A stretch of DNA of 64,000 nucleotides from Burkholderiales bacterium (GCA_020853025.1 JADYZP010000009.1:175791-239790), one strand, 5' to 3'; shown: positions 1 through 11,238, counted from the stretch's first letter. A program made the numbers and translations. Notes: generated from the sequence alone by a model not told the origin.

Positions 1-87
1 GGGTTGCGCGAGGGCGAGCGACGCGCAGGCAGCCAACGCAAGCCCGAGCGGCACGGACAAGGAACGGGATTCGTGATTCATGCGCAT
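1..87 (-). CDS. Exported protein, N-terminal fragment (runs off window)
   Basis: Only the first 29 codons are inside the window. The translation starts MRMNHESRS and continues into a hydrophobic stretch with LALAACASLALAQ, which reads as a Sec signal peptide with an Ala-x-Ala cleavage site. The ATG at 87 follows a GGAGA Shine-Dalgarno 6 bases upstream; a second in-frame ATG lies two codons later. It sits 46 bases downstream of the 134-832 gene on the same strand, so the two are probably co-transcribed. The function cannot be told from this fragment. Confidence 0.6.
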   Translation of the reverse strand, partial: MRMNHESRSLSVPLGLALAACASLALAQP

Positions 88-133
88 TGCTGTCTCCTAC
101 AGTTGATTGCGGATTGGATCGTGGCGCCGCGCG

Positions 134-832
134 TCACCTGGCCTTGCCCTTGGGTGAGGGGACGCCGAGACCGGCATTGCGGCAGTAGTCGCCGTAGAGC
201 TTCGCGACGACTTCGTCGGCCTGCTCGTCGACCAGCGTCAACGCCATTTGGGCAATATTCGCGCCCGAGTACGACGCCGAACTGGCACCGACATCCGAGA
301 TGATGCGTCCATTGCTGCCGGCCAGCGTGAAGCCCATGCTGACGGTAACCTGGTTGACGCGGATGATCGGGTTGGGGATCGCCTCCGCCGTAATGAGGCC
401 GCGGAGCACGAAACTCGCGCCGAGCCGCTTGGCCGCCGACAGCGCGGCATCGGGGTTGTTCCGGAAGTAGGCATCGATTTCGGCCTGCGCGATCTGGGCG
501 CGGATTTGCTCAGGTGCGAACGTGCGCAGCCCGAGCGAGCGCAGTCGCGCGTTGATGGCCTGGAAATGCGGGCCGTAGTTGTCCTGCTGCGCGCTGATGT
601 AGCCGTCGGATTGCCGCTCACCGATGACGACCATGATCTTCTTGCCCTTGAGATCGGCGCGGCAAGGTGTCGACAACTCGTAGGCGATGCGATCTCCACG
701 CGCGGCCTGCGCGGCAAGGTCCGCCTGCTCCGCGGGATCGGGATTGGAAAAGCGAAACCCCTGCCCCCCCGCCACGCCAACGGAGAAGTGCGCGAGAAAC
801 AGCGCGAGCGTGAAATGACGCATAAGATTCAT
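134..832 (-). CDS. Secreted protein with FlgT/CsgG-like N-terminal region
   Basis: A 232-residue protein beginning MNLMRHFTLALFLAHF, with a typical signal peptide ending near VGVAGG. The mature part has alternating beta/alpha character (KKIMVVIGERQSDG, then a helix with AINARLRSLGLRTFAPEQI, then AKRLGASFVLRGLI). This resembles the periplasmic alpha/beta domain seen in FlgT, CsgG and related outer-membrane-associated proteins. I infer an envelope protein but cannot assign a role. The open frame extends far upstream, but the signal peptide fixes the start at 832 or at the ATG nine bases later (823); neither has a strong Shine-Dalgarno. Same operon as the fragment at 1-87. Confidence 0.6.
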   Translation of the reverse strand: MNLMRHFTLALFLAHFSVGVAGGQGFRFSNPDPAEQADLAAQAARGDRIAYELSTPCRADLKGKKIMVVIGERQSDGYISAQQDNYGPHFQAINARLRSLGLRTFAPEQIRAQIAQAEIDAYFRNNPDAALSAAKRLGASFVLRGLITAEAIPNPIIRVNQVTVSMGFTLAGSNGRIISDVGASSASYSGANIAQMALTLVDEQADEVVAKLYGDYCRNAGLGVPSPKGKAR

Positions 833-1121
833 AGGAACGCGGCGAGACGGTGATCGCAAGCGGGTGGATGAGTGAAGATTATGCCACCCGGCCGTCGAAA
901 ATCCACCGAAACGAGATCGGCGCCGACACGCGGTGCGCCGCTCGGGCGGGTACGTCTCGCGCCCCCGCTTCGCCCTGCCCGCGTCTGCGCGCAGCTTGCG
1001 GCGGACCGCGACCGTACGGCGCGGCAGCGAAGTCCGGGTATCCTTGCAGCGTGGCAGCGCGTGGCGCGCACCAGCGTTTGCCATCGCCCGCCCATTCGCC
1101 AACGCACATGATTCGCACCGC

Positions 1122-1784
1122 ATGGACTCCATCGCCGCCAATCCGACCATGGTCGAGCAGGTCTATCGGGCGATCCTCGACGCCATCTGCGATGGCGTGC
1201 TCGCACCGGGCGAGCGCCTGACGCAGGAAGGGGTCGCAAAAAAGCTCAACGTGTCGCGCCAGCCCGTCAACCAGGCATTGATGCTGCTGAAGCAGCAGAA
1301 GTTCGTTTGCGAAGCGGGACGCCGCGGGCTGATGGTCGCGCCAGTCGACCGCGAGTTCATGCGCTGGGTGTACGAGCTGAGGCTCGGCATCGAGCCCATC
1401 GCGGCTGCACTCGCGGCGCGCCATGCGACCGACGCCGATTGCGATGCGGGGCGCGCACGGGTGCAGCGCGGACGCGCCGCGCTGCGCGACGGTGCGATCG
1501 GCCCGCTCATCGGTGCCGACATGGCGTTTCACATGTGGCTGTACACGACGTCCGGAAACAGGCTTTTCGTCGACACGATGGAAGAGCTCTGGCACCACCT
1601 GCGGCGCGCGATGCGGGAAGTGCTGATGCAGCGCGACTACCGCAAGTCGATATGGGCCGAGCACGAACACATACTGCGCGCGATAACCAGCCACGACGAG
1701 CACGCGGCAGCCTCACTGGTGCGCGCGCACCTGCGCAGCGCGGCGCTCAGCGTCGAAGTAAGCCTGCCGGTGTCGGGCGAATGA
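1122..1784 (+). CDS. GntR-family (FadR/FCD type) transcriptional regulator
   Basis: A 220-residue regulator. Residues about 10-75 form the GntR winged helix (LAPGERLTQEGVAKKLNVSR, then QALMLLKQQKF). Residues about 85-215 form the all-helical FCD effector domain, with the Asp/His metal ligands visible in ADMAFHMWL, in EHEHIL and in RAHL. The start at 1122 (MDSIAANPTM) is chosen because upstream codons of the open frame are Arg-rich and unlike coding sequence. It is divergent from the secreted-protein pair and convergent with the gamma-CA-like gene. FCD regulators usually sense small organic acids. The palindrome ahead of hcmB (7579-7597) is the right class of site for such a protein, but that link is only inference. 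Confidence 0.85.
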   Translation: MDSIAANPTMVEQVYRAILDAICDGVLAPGERLTQEGVAKKLNVSRQPVNQALMLLKQQKFVCEAGRRGLMVAPVDREFMRWVYELRLGIEPIAAALAARHATDADCDAGRARVQRGRAALRDGAIGPLIGADMAFHMWLYTTSGNRLFVDTMEELWHHLRRAMREVLMQRDYRKSIWAEHEHILRAITSHDEHAAASLVRAHLRSAALSVEVSLPVSGE

Positions 1785-1834
1785 ATCGCGGCGGCGCTTG
1801 TGCAGGCTGGCGCGCGGTCTGCGGACCGTGACGG

Positions 1835-2866
1835 CTAGCCTGACCGGTAGACGTCGCTGTAGTGTGCGTACACGGTGACGATGTCCGCAAAGCCTTCGCG
1901 TTCGGCGGGCCTCAGTTCGCGAAACGGCCTTGCCGGACGCCCAGCGTAGATCCAGCCGGCCGGAACGCGCGTGCCCGGCGCCACCTGCGCGCCCGCACCC
2001 ACGCACGCATCCGCTTCGACGACGACGCCGTCGCCGACAATGGCGCTCATGCCGATGAGCGAGCGATCGCCGATGCTGGCCGATCCCATCCGCACATTGT
2101 GGCCGATCGTCACGTCGCGGCCGATGACGATGTCGCCGCGCGCGCGCGAGGTGACGAGAAACGTGTTGTCCTGCACGTTGCTGCGCGAATCGATGGCGAT
2201 TCTGCCGTCCCCGGCGTCGGCAACGCAGGCGAAATAGATGCTGGCGTCGTCCGCCAGTTCGACAGTTCCGGCAACGATTGTCGTCGGCGCGATGAAGCTC
2301 GCTTGCGGGCGCACGATCAGCGGCGGCTGCGCCGAGGACTGTTCATCGCCTGCCGGCAGATCGGTTGCAGCGGAGGTCTCGAGCGGCGATTCGCGGCGCA
2401 GCGCGGCATGCCACAGCGCGAGTTCGTCGCGGCCGATGGCACGCACCGGCTGTGCGGGGCTGCCCGCGTAGACGACACCGCCGGCGAGCGTCTTGCGCGG
2501 CGGCACCACGGCCCCCGGCATGATCAGCGCGTGCGCACCGACGACGGCGCCATCCATTACCGTCGCCGCGTCGGCGACAACGACGCCGTCGGCGAGCGTG
2601 CACGCGTGGACGAGGCCGTAGCGGCCGACGGTGACGTCGTCACCCATGATCGTCGGGTAGACGCTGTCGGCGATGTGCACGGTGGCGCGCACGCCGAAGA
2701 AGGCATTGGCGCCGATGCGGATTGCCTCGCCGTCGGCGCGCAGCGTCGCATGGCGCCGCAGGACGAGGCCCGGGCCGGCCGATACGCGCCCGGCGACGAC
2801 CGCATGCGCGGCCAGCGTCGACGCCGCGCTCAGCGCCGGCGTGTACTCGAGATAGGACAATTCCAT
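1835..2866 (-). CDS. Tandem gamma-carbonic-anhydrase-like (hexapeptide) protein
   Basis: 343 residues made of two left-handed beta-helix (hexapeptide-repeat) units, residues about 18-140 and 187-325, joined by a helical Ala/Glu-rich linker. Both units align by eye with the Cam/YrdA family: an IGANAFFGVRATVH segment in unit 1, a DSRSNVQDN segment in unit 2, and the VTxG(R/H) segment in both. Compared with Methanosarcina Cam (zinc ligands His81, His117, His122), unit 1 keeps the equivalents of 81 (H64) and 122 (H87) but has Arg82 at 117. Unit 2 keeps only the 117 equivalent (H256) and has Val238 and Gly261 at the other two. It lies 142 bases downstream of hcmA on the same strand, separated by a hairpin. 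Catalysis is unproven. Confidence 0.8.
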   Translation of the reverse strand: MELSYLEYTPALSAASTLAAHAVVAGRVSAGPGLVLRRHATLRADGEAIRIGANAFFGVRATVHIADSVYPTIMGDDVTVGRYGLVHACTLADGVVVADAATVMDGAVVGAHALIMPGAVVPPRKTLAGGVVYAGSPAQPVRAIGRDELALWHAALRRESPLETSAATDLPAGDEQSSAQPPLIVRPQASFIAPTTIVAGTVELADDASIYFACVADAGDGRIAIDSRSNVQDNTFLVTSRARGDIVIGRDVTIGHNVRMGSASIGDRSLIGMSAIVGDGVVVEADACVGAGAQVAPGTRVPAGWIYAGRPARPFRELRPAEREGFADIVTVYAHYSDVYRSG

Positions 2867-2929
2867 AGCGGATCAGAGCCTGATGGTGCTGCGCAGCGAC
2901 CGCGACGCCTGAAACATCCTTGTGGGCAA

Positions 2930-2967
2930 GGCTTCAGCGGTGGGCGGTGCCGCGTCCGGCTGAAGCC
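2930..2967 (-). terminator. Hairpin between hcmA and the gamma-CA-like gene
   Basis: Perfect 9-base arms GGCTTCAGC (2930-2938) and GCTGAAGCC (2959-2967) are separated by a 20-base G/C-rich loop. There is no clear U tract. It may be a weak terminator or processing stem at the end of the hcm operon. Confidence 0.3.
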
Positions 2968-3008
2968 GAACCCGCCGCCCGAACGCGTGCAGCGAGCCCC
3001 GTTGCATC

Positions 3009-4720
<1,712 letters not shown>

Positions 4721-4724
<4 letters not shown>

Positions 4725-5683
4725 GCGTTTTCTCCCAGTTCGGCAATGAGTAGGGTCGCCGCCGAGTGCGGACTCAGCGAACGACGCGCAAGCTGCGCCA
4801 GCAGCCCGGCCAGCCGCCCGTGTCGGTCGCGGACGAAGCGATCGCGAAGGATCTCTTCCCCGGCCGCAAGCAGGCGGCGCTCGGCGATCGCCGCGCAGCG
4901 GGCATCGATTTCGCCGCTCGCCGCAAGCGCCTCGCGGTGGCGGTCGATCATCGTCAGCAATTCCTGGACGCCTTCGTCGCGCACAGCGCTCGTCGGCACG
5001 ACTTGCGGCCGCCATGTACCGCGCGCGCTGGCCAGCCCCAGCATCAACATGTTCTTGAGATCGGCAATCGTCTTGTCGGCATCGGCGCGATCGCACTTGC
5101 TGACAACGTGGACGTCGGCGATTTCGAGAATGCCGGCCTTGATCGCCTGGATGTCGTCGCCGAGGCCCGGCGCCGAGACGACGACGGTCGTGTGCGCGGC
5201 GCGCGCAATGTCGACTTCGTCCTGGCCGACGCCGACGGTTTCGATCAGCACGATGTCGTAGCCGGCGGCGTCGAAGACGTCGACGGCCTCGAGCGCACCG
5301 CGCGCCAGGCCGCCCATCGACCCGCGTGTCGCCATGCTGCGAACGAACACGCCGGGGTCGCCGCCGAGTTCACCCATGCGGATGCGGTCGCCAAGAATCG
5401 CGCCGCCGGAAAATGGCGACGACGGATCGATGGCGACGATCGCCACCTTGCGTCCGCCGGCGCGGATCGCCGCCGCCAGGCGCGCCACCAGCGTCGACTT
5501 GCCGCTGCCGGGCACGCCGGTGATGCCGACGATATGCGCGCGGCCGGTGTGACGAAACAATTCGTCGAACGCCGGACGCGCCTCCGCAGATCCGCTTTCG
5601 GCACGGGTGAGCAGCCGCGCGATCGCGCGGGTATCGCCGGCCAGCGCCTTTGGCACGAGGTCGGACGAGGCAAGGTAGACCAT
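4721..5683 (-). CDS. meaB: MeaB/ArgK-type GTPase chaperone of B12 mutase
   Basis: 320-residue G3E-family GTPase with the Walker A loop in GITGVPGSGKSTLVARL, an AIDPSSPFSGGAILGD switch region typical of MeaB, and an SKCD base-recognition motif. MeaB proteins gate cofactor loading and protect B12-dependent acyl-CoA mutases from inactivation. It lies between hcl and hcmA and overlaps the hcmA start (TTGA), so it most likely serves this mutase; in the Aquincola cluster the equivalent gene is called meaH. An 18-base gap separates it from the upstream ligase gene. Confidence 0.92.
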
Positions 5684-5701
5684 GGCGCGGATCGCGCGGC
5701 G

Positions 5702-7126
5702 CTAGCGCGCGAGCCTTTCGTTGAGTTCGCGGAACACCTCGCGGTCGTCGATCACGCGACGCGCCTTGAAGTCGGTGCGCGGAAACGTGCCGGGCGCGAC
5801 GACTTCGATCCGCGCGCGCAATCCCAGCATCTTCGCAAGCTTGCGCGCGGCGTCTTCACGCATCGCGCGAAGCGCGTCTTCGCCGCGTGCCGTGCAATCC
5901 TGCGTTGCCTCGATGCGCACCAGCAGTTCGTCCATCGCACCCTCGCGCGAAACGACGATCCGATGCTCGCCCCCATAGCCGTCGACCTGGTTGACGACGG
6001 CGTCGACTTCGCTCGGATAGACGTTTTCGCCGCGGATCGTGAACATGTCGTCGATGCGGCCGAAGATCCCCTGCGGCAGGCGCGGATACGTGCGGCCGCA
6101 GGGGTTGGGTCCGTTCTCCCACAGCGTGAGGTCGCCCGACACGAGGCGGATCATCGGCTGCGACGTGCGCTCGAGGTGCGTGTAGACTGGTGTGCCGCGC
6201 TGTCCGTAGGGAACGCGCTGGAAGGTCCGCGGATCGCATACTTCGGTATAGACGATGTCCTGCCACAGCAGCATGCCGTCGGTCTCGGCGGTGCCGGCAA
6301 TGTTCATGAACGGTGTCATTTCGGCCATCGACCCGCAGTCGATGACGCGCGCACCATAGAGTTCGGCAATGCGGTCGCGAACGCCGGGCACCGACGCGCC
6401 GGGCTCGCCGGAGAAAAACATCGTCTGCAAGCCGAATCCCCGCGGGTCGTAGCCTTCGTCGCGGGCGACCTCGGCAAGATGCAGCGCGAACGACGGCGTC
6501 GAGTAGAAGCCTTTCGGCTTCACGAGGTCGAGCCACATCGCCGCGCGCGCGGTCATGCCGGCGGCGCCGGCGCCGAAGGGGAATGCCTTGGCGCGCAGGC
6601 GTTCGGCGCCCGCGAGCGAGCCCCACGAACCCATGTAGAGGCTGAAGATCGCGGCGATGAACACCGTGTCGCCCGGGCGCAGGCCCATCGCCCACAGGAT
6701 TCGCGCATGCGCGTTGGCGATCGCGTCCCAGTCGCTGCGGCCGATCGCGAACGCCGTCGGTCTGCCGGTGGTGCCGGAGGTGCCATGCACGTGGAAGACC
6801 TCGGCATCGTCGACGCACAGGTAGTCGCCGAACGGCGGCAGGCGCGACTGCGCATCGCGGAGATCCTTCTTGGTCAGCACCGGTACGCGCGACTCGAAGT
6901 CCTCGAGTGAGCGCAGCTGGTCGGGATGAAAGCCCGCCGCCTCCCACGTGCGCCGGTACATCGGCGAGTGGTCCCAGGCGTGGCGCGTGACTTCGCGCAA
7001 GCGCGCGACGATCGCCGCTTCGCGCTCGGCAACGGGCATCGTCTCGCGCTGCGCGAACCAGAAGCGCGAGCCCGCGGGTGGCAAGTAGTCCGCGTCGTAG
7101 CGCGGGGGGAAGCTCCAGGATTCCAT
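5702..7126 (-). CDS. hcl: Acyl-CoA ligase, PaaK-like; probable 2-hydroxyisobutyryl-CoA ligase
   Basis: 474-residue adenylate-forming enzyme of the phenylacetate-CoA ligase (PaaK) type. The P-loop-like motif HGTSGTTGRPTAFAIG is near residue 110, LVSGDLTLWENG lies in the middle, and a C-terminal lobe carries GRIDDMFTIRGENVYPSEVD. In 2-hydroxyisobutyrate degraders the ligase Hcl, of this family and length (about 477), activates the acid to its CoA thioester for HcmAB. The position between hcmB and meaB supports the same role here. The start is the ATG at 7126 with a strong AGGGGGG Shine-Dalgarno just after the hcmB stop. A phenylacetate or other aryl-acid ligase is possible by family alone, but context makes that less likely. 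Confidence 0.8.
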   Translation of the reverse strand: MESWSFPPRYDADYLPPAGSRFWFAQRETMPVAEREAAIVARLREVTRHAWDHSPMYRRTWEAAGFHPDQLRSLEDFESRVPVLTKKDLRDAQSRLPPFGDYLCVDDAEVFHVHGTSGTTGRPTAFAIGRSDWDAIANAHARILWAMGLRPGDTVFIAAIFSLYMGSWGSLAGAERLRAKAFPFGAGAAGMTARAAMWLDLVKPKGFYSTPSFALHLAEVARDEGYDPRGFGLQTMFFSGEPGASVPGVRDRIAELYGARVIDCGSMAEMTPFMNIAGTAETDGMLLWQDIVYTEVCDPRTFQRVPYGQRGTPVYTHLERTSQPMIRLVSGDLTLWENGPNPCGRTYPRLPQGIFGRIDDMFTIRGENVYPSEVDAVVNQVDGYGGEHRIVVSREGAMDELLVRIEATQDCTARGEDALRAMREDAARKLAKMLGLRARIEVVAPGTFPRTDFKARRVIDDREVFRELNERLAR

Positions 7127-7135
7127 CACCCCCCC

Positions 7136-7552
7136 CTATCGCGGCCCGCGCTCGGTGACGACGCGTTCGATCATCGCCACGATCTCCGCGGGCGGCGTGT
7201 CCTGCAACATCAGCTCGCGCACGCCCATCGACTTCAATGCCGCGCAGTCGTCATCGGCAATGACGCCGCCGCCGACAACCAGGATATCGTCGGCGTCGCG
7301 CGCCTTCAGCGCTGCGAGGATCCGCGGGAACACCGTCATGTGCGCGCCGGACAGGATCGAGACGCCGATCACGTCGACGTCTTCCTGGACGGCGGCCTCC
7401 ACCACTTCCTCGGGCGTACGGTGCAGGCCGGTATAGATGACGTCCATGCCGGCATCGCGGAGCGTGCGCGCGACGATCTTGACACCGCGGTCATGGCCGT
7501 CGAGCCCGACCTTGGCAATGATGACCCGTATGCGTTCGCCTCCGGCGTCCAT
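7136..7552 (-). CDS. hcmB: 2-hydroxyisobutyryl-CoA mutase, small B12-binding subunit
   Basis: 138-residue cobalamin-binding domain. It carries the complete DxHxxG signature in KVGLDGHDRGVKIVARTL (His is the lower axial Co ligand), followed by SILSGAHM and VVGGGVIADDD, the other two B12-contact motifs. Stand-alone subunits of this size pair with HcmA or IcmA rather than with fused methylmalonyl-CoA mutases. The ATG at 7552 has AGGGAGA upstream; the longer frame to 7606 would begin inside the AT-rich promoter region. It is the first gene of the operon hcmB-hcl-meaB-hcmA. Confidence 0.9.
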   Translation of the reverse strand: MDAGGERIRVIIAKVGLDGHDRGVKIVARTLRDAGMDVIYTGLHRTPEEVVEAAVQEDVDVIGVSILSGAHMTVFPRILAALKARDADDILVVGGGVIADDDCAALKSMGVRELMLQDTPPAEIVAMIERVVTERGPR

Positions 7553-7578
7553 CGGCTCTCCCTGGGAAGTTTTTCGTA

Positions 7579-7597
7579 TTGTATACGGTATCCAATA
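7579..7597. promoter_or_regulatory. Palindromic operator candidate upstream of hcmB
   Basis: ATTGTATA-CGG-TATCCAAT is an imperfect inverted repeat (8-base arms, one mismatch) 26 bases before the hcmB ATG, with a perfect inner ATAC-G-GTAT. It lies in the only AT-rich patch of the region. ATTGTATAC-type sequences are commonly bound by GntR/FCD regulators, and one is encoded at 1122-1784. The binding assignment is inference. Confidence 0.5.
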
Positions 7598-7855
7598 ATG
7601 TATCAACCATGTCGCCTATCGCGCTGGCGCCGAGCCTCCAAAGGCAGCGGCGCATTTGGCGGCTATCGGTACGCATCGCTCCTGGCGCCACGTGACGCGG
7701 GCAGCGAACGGCGGACGAGGCATCGCTCGACCAACGCCTGAACCCGCGGCCGCGCATCGCTGTTGCCGCCGCATTTCCAGCTAAGATGCGGGGTGCCCAC
7801 CGCAACAACGACGATGCAGGACGCCGTTGCGGACCGTACGCCATCGCTCACCGCC

Positions 7856-8185
7856 ATGTCCTCCAGATCCGTCGCTCCCCTTGCCCGGCGCCTCCTCCTG
7901 ACGCTGGCGCTGCTGACAGGACCGGCGTCGGCCGCCGATGTGCAGGAACTGTTGCAAAAGTACCGTTGCACGATCTGTCATGCCGAACGCGAAGTGCTGG
8001 CGGGCCCGCCCTGGGTGGACATCGCGGCGCGCTATCGCGGGCAGCCGCAAGCCGAGATGATCATCAGCACCAGGATCCGCGCCGGCGCGCGCGGCAGCGG
8101 TCTGTGGCACATGCCTCCGCACCCGGAAGTTCCGAAGACGGAGGCGGCGTTGATGTCACGCTACATCCTGACCTTCACCGAATAA
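7856..8185 (+). CDS. Exported small class I cytochrome c
   Basis: 109 residues with a signal peptide (RLLLTLALLTGPASAA), a single haem-binding CTICH motif about residue 40, and a candidate distal Met ligand in LWHMPPHPEV. This is the layout of c551/c552-type periplasmic electron carriers. The start at 7856 places the signal peptide correctly; longer starts only add non-signal residues. It is convergent with fnr, 93 bases away, and is a single-gene unit. The electron partner is unknown. Confidence 0.8.
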   Translation: MSSRSVAPLARRLLLTLALLTGPASAADVQELLQKYRCTICHAEREVLAGPPWVDIAARYRGQPQAEMIISTRIRAGARGSGLWHMPPHPEVPKTEAALMSRYILTFTE

Positions 8186-8278
8186 CCGACACCGTCGCCG
8201 AAGCGCGCCCGCATTGCGCGCAGCGTCGGTGTCGCCTCCTGCGCCGATCCGCGCGGCATTTCGCTTTCGTGCCGGTCG

Positions 8279-9076
8279 CTACTGGCCGGTGTCGATCATG
8301 CGCTTCAACTGCGGCGTGTCGAGCAGCTTGATCGTACGCCCCTGCACCAGGATCAGTCCGTCGCGATGCATCCGCGACAGCAGGCGGCTGACCGTCTCCA
8401 GCTTGAGCCCGAGATAGCTGCCGATCTCGTCGCGCGTCACTCGCAGCACGAATTCGGTTGCCGAGTAGCCGCGGGCACGGTAGCGGTCGGCCAGGTCGAG
8501 CAGGAATGCCGCCAGCCTCTGGTCGGCGCGCATCGTGCCCAGCATCAGCATCACCCGACGCTCACGCGATATCTCGCGGGCCAGCAGCCGGTGCATGTTC
8601 TGGCCCACGCGTGCGTGGTCCTGCGCGAGTTCCTCGATGCGCGCGAAGGGCAACGCACACACCTCCATGTCCTCGAGCGCGGTCGCCTGGCAGTCGTGAG
8701 CCCCGACGCCGATGCCGTCGGTGCCGATGATGTCGCCCGCCATGTGACAACCGGAAACCTGGTCGCGGCCATCCTCCGACAACAGCACCGTCTTGCACGA
8801 ACCGCTGCGAATCGCATAGAGCGCGGAAAAGCGCTCGCCCGGGCGGTACAGCGTGTCACTTTTTTTCAGACGCAAGCGCTTGCCGATCAGTTCGTCGAAC
8901 ATCTGCATGACGCCCGGCTCGAGTCCGAAGGGCAGGCACAACCGCTGCAGGTGGCAGGTGGCGCAGTGCGGCTGTGGATCCTTGACGTCGTGCAGCCGCG
9001 TGCGACGCGCGCCTTGATGTGCGTCGGCGATGGTTTCGGCGGGCCTGCGCCGCCCAGCAGCAGGTTGAGCAGGCAT
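8279..9076 (-). CDS. fnr: FNR-type oxygen-sensing transcriptional regulator
   Basis: 265-residue Crp/Fnr-family protein. The N-terminus has CATCHLQRLC (Cx2Cx5C), and a fourth cysteine lies in MEVCALPF. Together these match the [4Fe-4S] ligands Cys20/23/29/122 of E. coli FNR. The C-terminal helix-turn-helix contains LETVSRLLSR, the ExxSR signature of FNR DNA recognition. The start at 9076 (MPAQ, with an AGAACAGG-like site) is preferred; 9109 is possible. Oxygen-labile cluster sensing and TTGAT-N4-ATCAA targets are expected from the family. I looked for such a site near the neighbouring cytochrome c gene and found none. Confidence 0.9.
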   Translation of the reverse strand: MPAQPAAGRRRPAETIADAHQGARRTRLHDVKDPQPHCATCHLQRLCLPFGLEPGVMQMFDELIGKRLRLKKSDTLYRPGERFSALYAIRSGSCKTVLLSEDGRDQVSGCHMAGDIIGTDGIGVGAHDCQATALEDMEVCALPFARIEELAQDHARVGQNMHRLLAREISRERRVMLMLGTMRADQRLAAFLLDLADRYRARGYSATEFVLRVTRDEIGSYLGLKLETVSRLLSRMHRDGLILVQGRTIKLLDTPQLKRMIDTGQ

Positions 9077-9221
9077 CCTGTTCTTCAGGGGGACACGCCG
9101 CGGCATCATTGTGGCTCGGCCTGCGGCATCGAATGCCACAGCGTTGGCAGCCGTTCCGATGCGCTCGCCTGAAAGCCGATCGTCACCGGCACGGGCCCCG
9201 CGCCGGTGCCGCTGCGACGGT

Positions 9222-11183
9222 TCACGGCGAGCGCTCTGCCGGCGCAACCGTCGCGGCGACCGCATCGAACATCAGCGCGTTCAAACGCCGTACGAAGCCT
9301 GCCGGATCGGGAAGCTGCGCGCCTTCGGCGAGCACTGCCTCGTCGAGCAGGAGTTCCGCCCATTCGGCCAGCCGCTCTTCGCCTTCACCGTCGATGCGCC
9401 TGACCAGCGCGTGGCGCGGATTGATCTCGAGGATCGGCACCACCGCCGGCGCCTTCTGCCCTGCCGAGCGCAGCAGGCGCTCGAGGTTGCCCGACAGTTC
9501 GCCCTCACCCACCACCAGGCACGCCGGAGAGTCGGTCAGACGATGCGTCACGCGCACCTCGCGGACACGCTCGCCCAGCGCCTTCGTGAGACGCTCGACC
9601 AGCGGCCGCAACGCCGTCGCCTCCTCTTCCTGCGCCGCCTTTTCCTCGGCATCCGCCAATTCGCCCAGGTCGAGCGCGCCCTTGGCGACCGAGCGCAGCG
9701 GCTTGCCCTCGAATTCGGTCAGCGACGTCGCCACCCACTCGTCGATGCGGTCCGACAGCAGCAGCACCTCGATGCCCTTCTTGCGGAAGAACTCGAGGTG
9801 CGGGCTATGCGCGGCGGCGGCGTGGCTGTCGGCGGTCACGAAGTAGATCGCCTGCTGACCTTCCTTCATCCGCCCAACGTAACCGGACAGTGAGACCTCC
9901 TGCACGTCGGTTCCGCTGGCCGTCGACGCGAAGCGAACGAGCTTCGCGAGCCGCTCTTGCTGCGCGTAGTCGTCCACGAAGCCTTCCTTCAGCACATTGC
10001 CGAAAGTACGCCAGAACGTCGCGTATTTCTCCGGTTCGTTGTCCGCGAGATCCGAAAGCAGGTCCAGCACGCGCTTGACGCAGCCGCCGCGAATGGCTTC
10101 GACGTCGCGCGAATGCTGCAATATCTCGCGCGACACGTTGAGCGGCAAGTCGTTGGAGTCGACGACACCGCGCACGAAGCGCAGGTACGGCGGCAGCAGC
10201 TGGTCGGCGTCGTCCATGATGAACACCCGCCGCACGTAGAGCTTCACGCCATGCCGATGCTCACGATCCCGATCCCACAGGTCGAAGGGGGCCGTGGCGG
10301 GCACGTAGAGCAGCAACGTGTACTCGGTGCGTCCTTCGACGCGGGCGTGGACGTGGGCGAGTGGCGCCTGCCCATCGTGCGCGACGTGCCGATAGAACTC
10401 GTCGTACTGTTCGGCGGTGATCTCGGACTTTGGACGCGCCCACAGCGCGGAAGCCTGGTTGACGGTTTCGTTCTCTTCGCTCGCGCGGTACGCCTGCTTG
10501 TCCGCGTCCCAGACTTCGCCGCGCATGACGATCGGCAGTGCGATGTGATCCGAGTACTTGCGGATGATCGATGCCAGTCGCGCACGAGACAGCAATTCGT
10601 CGTGCCCTTCGCGCAGGTGCAGCGTCACTTCGGTGCCGCGTGCTGGCCGGTCGATGCGCTCGAGCGTGTATTCACCCTCTCCCGCCGACTCCCAGCGCAC
10701 GCCGTCGGCCGGCGGCAGCCCCGCGCGGCGCGTGACCAGCGTGACACGGTCGGCAACGATGAACGAAGAATAGAAGCCGACGCCGAACTGCCCGATGAGT
10801 CGCGCATCCTTCGCCTGGTCGCCGGACAGCGAAGCGAAAAACTCGCGTGTTCCCGACTTGGCGATGGTGCCGATATGCGCGATCACCTCATCGCGCGACA
10901 TGCCGATGCCGTTGTCGCGCACCGAGATGGTCCGCGCCTCCTTGTCGAAGCTGACGGTGATGGCGAGGTCCGGATCGTCCTCGTAGTACCGCGGATGGTC
11001 GAGCGCCTCGAAGCGAAGCTTGTCCGCCGCGTCCGAGGCGTTGGAGATGAGTTCCCGCAGGAAGATCTCCGGGTGGCTGTACAGCGAATGGATCATCAGG
11101 CTCAAAAGCTGCTTCACCTCGGCCTGGAATCCGTGGGTCTGCGGCGGCTCTCCCGCCGCGTTCGCGGTCGTCTCGTCGTTCAT
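9222..11183 (-). CDS. htpG: Hsp90-family chaperone HtpG
   Basis: 653 residues. The GHKL ATPase domain holds [30 protein letters not shown] and the [12 protein letters not shown] lid, followed by the middle and dimerisation domains, full length. The ATG at 11183 starts [12 protein letters not shown] before the conserved [18 protein letters not shown]. It is divergent from the SnoaL-like gene; the shared upstream region contains a perfect 19-bp palindrome. I saw no convincing sigma-32 promoter. Confidence 0.95.
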   Translation of the reverse strand: MNDETTANAAGEPPQTHGFQAEVKQLLSLMIHSLYSHPEIFLRELISNASDAADKLRFEALDHPRYYEDDPDLAITVSFDKEARTISVRDNGIGMSRDEVIAHIGTIAKSGTREFFASLSGDQAKDARLIGQFGVGFYSSFIVADRVTLVTRRAGLPPADGVRWESAGEGEYTLERIDRPARGTEVTLHLREGHDELLSRARLASIIRKYSDHIALPIVMRGEVWDADKQAYRASEENETVNQASALWARPKSEITAEQYDEFYRHVAHDGQAPLAHVHARVEGRTEYTLLLYVPATAPFDLWDRDREHRHGVKLYVRRVFIMDDADQLLPPYLRFVRGVVDSNDLPLNVSREILQHSRDVEAIRGGCVKRVLDLLSDLADNEPEKYATFWRTFGNVLKEGFVDDYAQQERLAKLVRFASTASGTDVQEVSLSGYVGRMKEGQQAIYFVTADSHAAAAHSPHLEFFRKKGIEVLLLSDRIDEWVATSLTEFEGKPLRSVAKGALDLGELADAEEKAAQEEEATALRPLVERLTKALGERVREVRVTHRLTDSPACLVVGEGELSGNLERLLRSAGQKAPAVVPILEINPRHALVRRIDGEGEERLAEWAELLLDEAVLAEGAQLPDPAGFVRRLNALMFDAVAATVAPAERSP

Positions 11184-11238
11184 CGCTCGTCTCGTTGGAT
11201 TTCCACGCGGCGCACATCGTGATTACAATGGCAACGGA

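Noticed and set aside
7553..7855. FNR box (TTGAT-N4-ATCAA) near the cytochrome c gene
   Set aside because: Only a half-site ATCAA is present; no full match was found.
9184..9208. CACCGGC/GCCGGTG hairpin between htpG and fnr as a terminator
   Set aside because: No U tract and a long GC loop; such palindromes are frequent in this GC-rich sequence.
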